DNA from: JAYFQE01 sp034927345
GTDB lineage: Bacteria > Bacillota > Clostridia > Saccharofermentanales > UBA5734
Assembly: GCA_034927345.1 (NCBI GenBank)
Contig: JAYFQE010000024.1
Span: 1-10,702, forward strand
Length of the DNA: 10,702 nt
Direction: 5' to 3'
Of the stretch, positions 1 through 5,646 are shown piece after piece. The translations under genes and the position numbers were made by a program. Within the stretch, counting starts at the first letter, position 1. Each line of letters begins with the position of its first letter. The notes beneath the pieces were generated by a model. The model saw nothing but the letters and a program-made list of their open reading frames with translations, was not told the DNA's origin and did no database searches.

Positions 1-783
1 CATCGGTTTAAAGACCTGAAGAATGTCATGTATGCTTGTTTTCTGAGTGAAGACTTGATGATAGCGCGAAATTCATCAGGAGCGTATAAAATATACGACT
101 TGGAAAAGATGGAGACAATTAAACAGTTCATACCCCCAAAAGTAAACTTGTGCTCGCAAAACAATATTTTTATCGCGCTGGCTGACAACGTCTATTTATA
201 TGACATTCTAGCGCATAAGCAATTTTCAGATGTCAGATTTTATAGAATCAATTATCGGACAGGAGAAATGAAGTCAATACAAATAGCTGAAGATATTCTT
301 TTAACGCAAAATATGACTTATATTGAGGAAACCGGTAAAATCCGATTTATGCATTACGGTGCTGTGGACGATACGCAAGGGCGTGATTTAGTATTTTGTG
401 AAATTATTGAAATTGATCCTGAACAAGAGACCGTTGAGATTATATACTCAGATAGAACTCCAATTAAGCAAATTGCGCTGTTATACTTTGACTGCTACTT
501 CATATTAAAAAAAACCATGGAAATTATTGATATTCGAACCGGCAAGGTTGTACGTAAATTAAACTATAGTGTTGATGAACGCAAATGGGGGTATTTTAAT
601 AAGTGTGAACATTATAATAATTATATAGTAGTTCCGATGCATAAGAGAATAGATGTGCTAAATTTCCAGACAGACGAGATAGTTTATACTTATGAAGGAG
701 CAGTATTTGATTTGTATGTATGGAAAAATAATATTTATATAGATGACATGTATAAAATTATAATATTTGAAGGCGTTCTATAA
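1..783 (+). CDS. Hypothetical beta-propeller-like protein, 5' end outside window
   Basis: The reading frame is open to the left edge. The first ATG is at 28, but it lacks a convincing ribosome binding site, and the nine upstream codons read naturally into the repeat pattern, so the gene probably begins outside the window. The visible part is about 260 residues with no signal peptide or membrane segment. It is a series of short beta-strand stretches with turns of the type IYDLEKMETIKQF, IDIRTGKVVRKLNY and IDVLNFQTDEIVYTYEG, spaced like blades of a WD40/PQQ-like propeller. I recognise no catalytic motif. The gene is much more AT-rich than everything to its right and ends just before an RHS fragment, so it may be acquired cargo of an RHS locus. 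Function is unknown; the fold assignment is inference from the repeat pattern. Confidence 0.6.
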   Translation, partial: HRFKDLKNVMYACFLSEDLMIARNSSGAYKIYDLEKMETIKQFIPPKVNLCSQNNIFIALADNVYLYDILAHKQFSDVRFYRINYRTGEMKSIQIAEDILLTQNMTYIEETGKIRFMHYGAVDDTQGRDLVFCEIIEIDPEQETVEIIYSDRTPIKQIALLYFDCYFILKKTMEIIDIRTGKVVRKLNYSVDERKWGYFNKCEHYNNYIVVPMHKRIDVLNFQTDEIVYTYEGAVFDLYVWKNNIYIDDMYKIIIFEGVL

Positions 784-789
784 GTTTAG

Positions 790-1182
790 CAGATTACTGG
801 ATGGACATCGTATTGTCAGCATAACGATGAGATCGGCCACCTGCAGACGGCTGTGGTCGACGGCCGAACCACCGGCTACACCTATGACCGGACTACCGCC
901 TTTGCCTACGACCTGATGAATCAGCTCAAGACCCTCACGACCTCCACGCCGAAAGCCGACGCGCAAGGCACCGTGACCTACGGCAGCGAGAGCACGACCA
1001 ACACCTACAACGCCGCCGGCCAGCGCGTGAAAAGGTTTGAAAACGGCAAGACAACCAAGTATTATTATAGTGGCAGCGCGATCCTGTTCACCACCGACGT
1101 CAATAACTTCCTGCAGACGGAAAATGCGGCTTTAATAAGATTATTCATCTTCGATTATATCTATTTCGGTCCGATTTTGTAG
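790..1182 (+). pseudogene. RHS/YD-repeat protein fragment
   Basis: Recognisable RHS sequence runs from about 823 to about 1124: DEIGHLQTAVVDG, TTGYTYD, FAYDLMNQLKTL, NTYNAAGQRVKRFENGKTTKYYYSG and LFTTDVNNFLQTEN. These are the YD-repeat and the region close to the C-terminal tip of large secreted or cell-surface RHS proteins, which normally have well over a thousand residues. There is no credible start: the frame opens just after a TAG at 787-789, and the GTG at 853 lies inside a repeat. After LQTEN, where intact family members continue with a conserved tip, the frame turns into about 20 unrelated AT-rich codons and stops. The segment is clearly GC-richer than both flanks. It is best read as a relic of an RHS gene cut at both ends by recombination, not as a working protein. 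Confidence 0.7.
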
Positions 1183-1197
1183 AAAGCCTTAAAGATC

Positions 1198-1223
1198 TGA
1201 CTCAAACGCCAAAAACTGAGTCA
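1198..1223. repeat. Inverted repeat between the RHS fragment and the lipoprotein gene
   Basis: Perfect 7-base arms (TGACTCA at 1198-1204, TGAGTCA at 1217-1223) surround a 12-base loop. It lies just past the stop codon of the minus-strand lipoprotein gene. There is no T-run on either side, so if it ends transcription at all it is a weak terminator; it could equally be a protein-binding site or chance. Confidence 0.3.
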
Positions 1224-1225
1224 AC

Positions 1226-1657
1226 CTAATCTTGTGATCTTATACTCACATATTCTTGCAAATAATTATATATTGCAGTACCGTTTTCGGTCCCAATACG
1301 ATATTGTATATATTCCCCGTTATTGATCTTAACGGCGGCATAATCATTCCGAAGGAAATTATAACGGATGCTCGAATCATGGAAAACAAAAGAAACTCCG
1401 TAATAACCTCCGATAATTTCCGTGTCATCTTTCTCGATGTAATCGATTTTCTTGATAAATTCGCGCAATTCCCTTATCGTAGCTTCATCATCCTCTTGAG
1501 GAAGATCGATTCCCATAAGCCCGTTTGTTATGATAACCGATTCCGATCGCTGATCCGGCAACACGGGGAATGTATCCTTGTTGTTTATCCCACATCCGGA
1601 GGCTAAAAGAAGAATGGACAACAGAATCCCTGTGCAGACTAGCTTTCCTTGATTCAT
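1226..1657 (-). CDS. Small Cys-anchored lipoprotein of unknown function
   Basis: The 143-residue product begins with a lipoprotein signal peptide: Lys5, a hydrophobic core at about 9-19, and a lipobox LASGC ending at Cys22. It is therefore expected to be processed by signal peptidase II and tethered to the outer face of the membrane. The mature part is acidic and about 120 residues long, with a helix near 58-75 (ATIRELREFIKKIDYI) followed by short beta strands (GGYYGVSFVFHD, YIQYRIG) and a C-terminal helix. I see no catalytic motif. The start is secure: AGGAGG lies five bases before the ATG. That ribosome binding site overlaps the stop codon of the upstream sialidase-like remnant, nine bases away, so the two were built to be co-transcribed. 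The context would allow an immunity role next to RHS debris, but nothing in the sequence demands it. Confidence 0.75.
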   Translation of the reverse strand: MNQGKLVCTGILLSILLLASGCGINNKDTFPVLPDQRSESVIITNGLMGIDLPQEDDEATIRELREFIKKIDYIEKDDTEIIGGYYGVSFVFHDSSIRYNFLRNDYAAVKINNGEYIQYRIGTENGTAIYNYLQEYVSIRSQD

Positions 1658-1666
1658 ATTTTCCTC

Positions 1667-2584
1667 CTATGAGTAATATAGCCTAACGGTTTTGTCCCAT
1701 TTGTAAGTATCGTTTCCATTCAATAATTTTATTTTCCAGAAGGCAATATTCTGCCTCTTGAATGTGTAAGTTATATATAAGAAATCATCATCGGCAATAA
1801 TGGCAGGATAAGAGAATTCGCCTTCTCCGTTGCTTAGGTCCTGAACTTTTTTCCATGATTTCCCGTCGTCTTCGGATACTGCTAGTGAAATCGGCGTTCT
1901 CGGCCCCCAGTTGCTTTCTACCGGATTGTATATCAAATACAAAATTCCTTCTGAAGACTGGACCAGATCAATGCCGCTGTTGTTGGGCAATTCTGTTGGA
2001 TAGGTATGGGTCCAGGTCTCCCCGTAGTCAGCAGAATCACTGCGGTAAATGCGTCCTTCTGTGCTACGAAGAAGCATATGCACCTGTCCTTCTTGTTTTC
2101 CTTCCCAAAGAGTGGGTTGAATGACGCCCCGTCTATAAAAAGATTGTTCACTTACAGGTATGTCGCCGGCTTCTTTTTAGCCGCTCGTTCTCCGTCATGA
2201 AAACATAGATGATCAATAAACACCTCTTTAGATTTTCGCCACGACTTTCCTTCATCATCAGAAATGTCCGCAAAGGCTTTCCATATCCCCTGTTCTGTGG
2301 AAGCAGGAGCAAGAATCCTTCCGTTTTTCAATCGAACGGGTTTATTCTTTACAGGACCTCTGCCGCCTCGGTCACCCGGTATTAATTCCTGTTCTTCTTC
2401 AAAGCTTTCTCCGTTATCATCAGATATTCGGTACATCCGTTTTCTTTGCCATCCAAATAGCTACGTCGCTGCTGCCTTCAACATTTCCGCCAAACCATGC
2501 GATAAGCAGCTGGTCGTCATCTACTTTCAAAACCGTTGATGCATGACACATTGAACTTGGGCATTCTTTCATGATCAGTTGCAT
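1667..2584 (-). pseudogene. Sialidase-like BNR-repeat protein, broken
   Basis: Read down the minus strand, the pieces make a decayed member of the sialidase/BNR_2 family, six-bladed propellers of which some cleave sialic acid. The ATG at 2584 follows a GGAGA motif by six bases and gives MQLIMKECPSSMCHAST...LLIAWFGGNVEGSSDVAIWMAKK, a typical family N-terminus, then a stop after six more codons. The next segment (from about 2436) is in another frame and resumes at YRISDDNGESF...GDRGGRGPVKNKP, so roughly 45 codons that usually carry the HWNPVLF/FYKVG stretch are missing. Near 2174-2178 (TTTTT) the frame shifts again, and the rest reads EAGDIPVSE...RRGVIQPTLWEG...VHMLLRSTEGR...GPRTPISLA...EFSYPAIIADDD...ITYTF to a stop at 1667. 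Four Asp-boxes survive (SDDNGESF, SDDEGKSW, SADYGETW, SEDDGKSW). One deletion plus two frame changes make activity unlikely. Some relatives are not sialidases, so substrate is uncertain. Confidence 0.8.
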
Positions 2585-2708
2585 ATATGCTCTCCATGCG
2601 TTAGCGCAGAACGACGTTCTGCTTCCAGATCGTCAATGGCTTAAATTATGTATTTGATGATATCATCCTGATATAAAAACACAATGATTAAAATGCCTGC
2701 GTTTCCTA
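2585..2708. promoter_or_regulatory. Divergent intergenic region with two palindromes
   Basis: This non-coding stretch separates the minus-strand sialidase remnant from the plus-strand exporter promoter. It is AT-rich. It holds a 17-base near-palindrome at 2606-2622 (arms GCAGAACG and CGTTCTGC around one base) and a perfect 12-base palindrome at 2656-2667 (GATGATATCATC). Both are candidate operators. For the minus-strand gene I see only a poor promoter candidate (TTGTGT, 16 bases, TATCAT), so its promoter is not assigned. Confidence 0.35.
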
Positions 2709-2737
2709 TTGACAGGTATCCGGCTCTCATCTATACT
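2709..2737 (+). promoter_or_regulatory. Sigma-A type promoter of the exporter operon
   Basis: The -35 box TTGACA (2709-2714) matches consensus fully. The -10 box TATACT (2732-2737) matches at five of six positions, and the spacer is exactly 17 bases. Transcription would start at about 2743-2745, leaving a leader of about 224 bases before the ATPase start codon. It is one of the clearest promoters in the window and implies strong initiation, so control is likely to occur downstream in the leader. Confidence 0.75.
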
Positions 2738-2776
2738 TTATAAAAATATTCTATTCGAGAGAAGGCCGCTGGTTAT

Positions 2777-2833
2777 ATGCCGATGCTTTTTTGTCAAAAG
2801 CACATTATGGTTACCGGCGGCAGTCCGCACTGA
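2777..2833 (+). CDS. Possible 18-codon leader peptide
   Basis: An ATG at 2777 opens a frame reading MPMLFCQKHIMVTGGSPH and stopping at TGA 2831-2833. A purine-rich AGAAGG ends 11 bases before it, somewhat too far for a strong site; a second ATG lies at 2783. The stop falls exactly in the loop of the 13-bp hairpin, so a translating ribosome would open its first arm and change the folding of the leader. This is the geometry of ribosome-mediated attenuators seen ahead of drug-resistance genes. The frame is short enough to occur by chance. Confidence 0.25.
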   Translation: MPMLFCQKHIMVTGGSPH

Positions 2834-2884
2834 ATCGTGTGGGCTGCCGATGTTTTAAGCATCGGTGCGATCGGGGATTTATAG

Positions 2885-2926
2885 CGGACCGCGGCGATGT
2901 TTGACATCAACGCGGTTCGTTTTTTT
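2885..2926 (+). terminator. Intrinsic terminator inside the exporter leader
   Basis: Arms 2885-2900 and 2904-2919 pair with one G-U and two mismatched positions around a TTG loop. The stem is GC-rich (ACCGCG/CGCGGT core) and is followed at once by seven T's (2920-2926). It ends 41 bases before the ATPase start and lies downstream of the strong promoter, so it would cut off the operon's own transcript unless antiterminated. It could also stop read-through from the left, but no plus-strand gene lies between the RHS fragment and this point. Confidence 0.7.
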
Positions 2927-2967
2927 AGTGCGCCACGCATGGCAAAAGCTGCCGGGAGGACTGGATT

Positions 2968-3966
2968 ATGCAGGCGATTGAAGCAGAGGGACTCAGTAAA
3001 ACTTATCGGACCCGGGTTAAGGAAGAAGGCCTGTCGGCCAGCCTTCGCGCCCTGGTTCATCCGGTTTACCGGGACATCGCGGCTGTCCGCGCGATCGACC
3101 TAACCGTTCAGCGCGGCGAAATCCTGGCTTTTATCGGGCCAAACGGCGCCGGCAAATCGACGACCATAAAAATGCTGACCGGCATCCTACGCCCGAACAG
3201 CGGAACCATACGGGTTTTAGGTCTGGATCCGGTTAAGGATCGCAGCCTTCTGGCTTACCAGATCGGTACGGTTTTCGGCCAGAAATCGCAGCTCTGGTTT
3301 CATCTGCCGCCGACCGACAGCTTTGCCTTGCTGGGCCGCATCTATGATGTCGACCGTACCGTTTTGCGAAAACGGATAGCCGATCTGACCGAGCGGTTTG
3401 ATCTGGGCAGCCTTCTGGATGTTCCGGTACGCAAAATGTCTCTGGGACAGCGGATCCGTTGTGAAGTGGCGGCGTCGTTGCTGCACGAACCTCAGATCCT
3501 TTTCCTGGATGAGCCGACAATCGGGTTGGATGTGGTGGTAAAACAAAGCATCCGGGAGTTGATCATCAGCCTGAATCGGGAGAAGGGAACCACCATCTTC
3601 CTGACCAGCCACGACGCGGGCGATGTCGAACAGGTCTGCCGCCGCGCCGTAGTAATCGATAACGGACAGATTGTTCTGGACCAGCCGGTCAAGACGTTGA
3701 AATACGACTATCTGAACCGCAAAATTATTGCCGTACGCTTTGCCGAACCTTGTGCTTTGGAACCGCTGCCGGGCGTTACTTTGGAAAAAACCGGCGGCTA
3801 CGGTTCTCGGATTTCGGTCGATACCAGAGTGCGGCCGATCGGCGAGGTTATGACCTGGCTGGTGCAAAAAGGCAGTGTGGCCGATATCACCGTTGAAAAT
3901 CCTCCTATGGAGGAAATCATCGGCAGCATTTTTTCCCGTCAGAAAGAAGAGAGGACCAGCATATGA
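2968..3966 (+). CDS. ABC exporter ATP-binding protein
   Basis: The 332-residue cytoplasmic ATPase of an ABC-2 type exporter, of the DrrA/CcmA-like kind that works with DUF990-type permeases. All nucleotide-binding motifs are intact: Walker A GPNGAGKST at 57-65, Q-loop Gln105, signature MSLGQR at 157-162, Walker B ILFLDEP at 177-183 and switch His215 (TSHD). An N-terminal insert of about 20 residues between the first strand and AVRAIDL is usual for this subgroup. After the ATPase core, about 100 residues form the C-terminal accessory domain typical of DrrA-like proteins. The ATG is preceded by GGGAGGA at seven bases. It overlaps the first permease gene by four bases (ATGA), and the three genes form one operon under the leader described above. 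The substrate cannot be read from the sequence; relatives export drugs, lipids or other hydrophobic compounds. Confidence 0.9.
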   Translation: MQAIEAEGLSKTYRTRVKEEGLSASLRALVHPVYRDIAAVRAIDLTVQRGEILAFIGPNGAGKSTTIKMLTGILRPNSGTIRVLGLDPVKDRSLLAYQIGTVFGQKSQLWFHLPPTDSFALLGRIYDVDRTVLRKRIADLTERFDLGSLLDVPVRKMSLGQRIRCEVAASLLHEPQILFLDEPTIGLDVVVKQSIRELIISLNREKGTTIFLTSHDAGDVEQVCRRAVVIDNGQIVLDQPVKTLKYDYLNRKIIAVRFAEPCALEPLPGVTLEKTGGYGSRISVDTRVRPIGEVMTWLVQKGSVADITVENPPMEEIIGSIFSRQKEERTSI

Positions 3967-4769
3967 CCGCAACGTTTTGGAAAAAAGCCGGTCTGTATGG
4001 CGCCGTTGCGAAGATTCACTGGCACAGTTCCTTTATTTACCGCAGCAACCTGATTGCCAGTTGTTTTTTCTATGCGTTATTTATCTTTGTTTTCTTCAGT
4101 CTCTGGCAAGCGATCTATCAAGGCGGCGAAGTCGGCGGCTATACCCTGATCCAGGTGGTTTGGTATCTGTGTATCACGGAATTGCTGGTCTTTGGCTGCC
4201 GCACCTCGGTTTTCGATCAGATGAATGAAGATATAAAAACCGGCGCTCTGGCTTATCAGCTCAACCGTCCTTATCATTATGTTCTTTATCAATTTTTCGG
4301 CGCTCTGGGCGGTATGGCCTTCAATCTGTTGGCGTTTGGCAGTCTGGCCGCAGCGCTTGGCTTATTGATGGTCGGCCCGCTGCCGGATTGGCAGCCGGCA
4401 TATCTGCCGCTGGGCCTGTTGTCAGGCTTCCTGGGCCTGATGATCAATTTCTTTTTGCAAATGTGCCTGGGATTGACCGCCTTCCGGCTGGAAGACAACC
4501 GAGCGTTCTTTTTAATTTATCAAAAACTGGTTTTTATGCTGGGCATGTTCATGCCTTTGGAATTTTTGCCAGATTGGCTGCAGAAGATAGCCCGCTGGCT
4601 TCCGTTTCCCTATGTCGCCTGGGCGCCGGCCCGGCTGCTGGTTGCGTTTTCCTGGGATTTGTTTTGGCCGGTCATCGGACGTCAGTTATTCTGGACCGTC
4701 GTTTCGATCGGACTCTGTTTCTGGATGTACCGACAAGGGATTAAAAATATTCAGGCAAACGGCGGATGA
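3963..4769 (+). CDS. ABC-2/DUF990-type exporter permease 1
   Basis: A 268-residue integral membrane protein with six likely membrane segments at about 29-52, 60-79, 111-138, 147-173, 181-203 and 236-257. Between the second and third lies the cytoplasmic motif DIKTGALAYQLNRP (90-103), a hallmark of the ABC-2 family 6 (formerly DUF990) permeases. The start overlaps the ATPase stop in an ATGA and has GAGAGGA seven bases upstream, so translation is coupled. With the next gene it should form the heterodimeric membrane channel driven by two copies of the ATPase. It has no extracellular binding domain, in line with export rather than uptake. Composition matches its operon neighbours. Confidence 0.85.
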   Translation: MTATFWKKAGLYGAVAKIHWHSSFIYRSNLIASCFFYALFIFVFFSLWQAIYQGGEVGGYTLIQVVWYLCITELLVFGCRTSVFDQMNEDIKTGALAYQLNRPYHYVLYQFFGALGGMAFNLLAFGSLAAALGLLMVGPLPDWQPAYLPLGLLSGFLGLMINFFLQMCLGLTAFRLEDNRAFFLIYQKLVFMLGMFMPLEFLPDWLQKIARWLPFPYVAWAPARLLVAFSWDLFWPVIGRQLFWTVVSIGLCFWMYRQGIKNIQANGG

Positions 4770-4829
4770 TCGGCGCAATAGTCCGGAAAGTTTGTGACAG
4801 GACAACCACATAGAAGGGAGCGACTGAAA

Positions 4830-5630
4830 GTGTTTCGGAACATTAAAGGAATGATCGGTCTGATCGGCCTCTATTTCAAAGTCAATCTGGCGTCGGCCAT
4901 GGAATATCGCTCGGCTTTTTTCATGCAGGCCTTTGGCATGGCTTTGTCTAACAGCGCCTTTGTCTTTTTCTGGTGGATCGCCTTCAATCAAATTCAGGGG
5001 ACGATTGGCGGCTATAATTTTCGGGATGTGATGTTTATCTGGGCGGCTACCTCGTCCGCTTTTGGTGCGTCCAACATTCTTTTTGCCAATATGAATCAGA
5101 TAACCCGCCTGATTGTGTCCGGCGAACTGGATACCTTCCTGCTGCAGCCAAAGAATGTCCTGGTCAGCCTTTTATGCGCCAAAACGGCGCTCAGCGCCTG
5201 GGGAGATCTGCTTTATGGCTTTATTTTGCTTGGGTTGACCCAGGGCGGCGATATCCGCGCCTGGCTGATGTTTCTATGCGCCATGGTTCTGGGCGGCCTT
5301 TTGATGACGGCTGTGGCCGTGACGGCGCATACGTTGACCTTCTACTTCGGCAACGCGTCGTTTGCCGGCAGCATGGCGCTGGAGTTTGTGGTCAATTTCT
5401 GCATTTATCCGCAGGGCATATACCCGGGCGCGGTTCAGGTGCTGATGGCCACGGCTATTCCCGCTATCTGGATGGTCCATGTGCCCTTGCGGCTGGCCCG
5501 AAATTTTGAAGGGTGGCTGTTTATCGTGCTGCTGGCAGCCACCCTGTTGTATCTGGCGCTGGCTTATGTTTTCTTTTACCGCGGCCTGCGCCGTTACGAA
5601 TCGGGCAATCTGATCATCACGCGTTTATAA
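4830..5630 (+). CDS. ABC-2/DUF990-type exporter permease 2
   Basis: The second permease, 266 residues with about six membrane segments (near 32-52, 66-86, 114-137, 145-172, 181-213 and 229-250). It carries the sister motif LIVSGELDTFLLQP (94-107) after the second segment, matching the motif in permease 1 and supporting a heterodimer of two related subunits. I chose the GTG at 4830 because AGAAGGGAG ends nine bases before it and the sequence MFRNIKGMIGLI looks like a natural permease N-terminus. The longer frame from GTG 4794 adds 12 polar residues with no good ribosome binding site. A gap of about 60 bases separates it from permease 1. It is the last gene of the operon and ends only 16 bases from the convergent mannosidase gene; no clear terminator with a T-run lies in that gap. 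Confidence 0.85.
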   Translation: MFRNIKGMIGLIGLYFKVNLASAMEYRSAFFMQAFGMALSNSAFVFFWWIAFNQIQGTIGGYNFRDVMFIWAATSSAFGASNILFANMNQITRLIVSGELDTFLLQPKNVLVSLLCAKTALSAWGDLLYGFILLGLTQGGDIRAWLMFLCAMVLGGLLMTAVAVTAHTLTFYFGNASFAGSMALEFVVNFCIYPQGIYPGAVQVLMATAIPAIWMVHVPLRLARNFEGWLFIVLLAATLLYLALAYVFFYRGLRRYESGNLIITRL

Positions 5631-5646
5631 GCCGGCCTGAGCGGCC

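Larger units (their letters stand above)
2744..2926 (+). promoter_or_regulatory. Structured 5' leader, putative riboswitch or attenuator
   Basis: Several helices can be drawn. A closing helix pairs 2779-2786 (GCCGATGC) with 2859-2866 (GCATCGGT): seven Watson-Crick pairs and one G-U. Inside it are a hairpin at about 2784-2802 (TGCTTTT/AAAAGCA, which competes with the end of the closing helix) and a 13-bp hairpin pairing 2818-2830 with 2837-2849 that includes two G-U pairs. Downstream, 2860-2869 can instead pair with 2890-2899, which blocks the terminator at 2885-2926. The same bases (2860-2866) thus belong either to the closing helix or to an antiterminator, the classic layout of a transcriptional switch. 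I do not recognise a named riboswitch class. The alternative is translation-dependent attenuation through the small open frame at 2777-2833. Confidence 0.5.

Noticed and set aside
840..1120. 11-base direct repeat CCTGCAGACGG at 840-850 and 1110-1120 as target-site or recombination repeats
   Set aside because: Both copies encode LQT within normal RHS repeats, where internal similarity is expected, and they do not coincide exactly with the ends of the fragment. No transposase or terminal inverted repeats accompany them.
2606..2622. LexA/DinR SOS box (GAAC...GTTC)
   Set aside because: The spacing between GAAC and GTTC is three bases, whereas the Gram-positive SOS box has four. The neighbouring genes are not SOS-type.
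2880..2926. T-box riboswitch resembling the ACCGCG element before a terminator
   Set aside because: The segment reads GCGGACCGCG where a T-box needs UGGN before ACCGCG to pair with the tRNA acceptor end. The UGG is absent, I see no convincing specifier stem, and the downstream gene is an exporter rather than an amino acid gene.
3217..3972. A 251-codon minus-strand open frame
   Set aside because: It lies wholly antisense to the intact ABC ATPase gene, has no recognisable domain, and reads as low-quality composition-driven sequence. It is a shadow frame.
5631..5646. Bidirectional terminator between the convergent operons
   Set aside because: Only a four-pair GGCC/GGCC hairpin can be drawn and there is no T-run on either strand.
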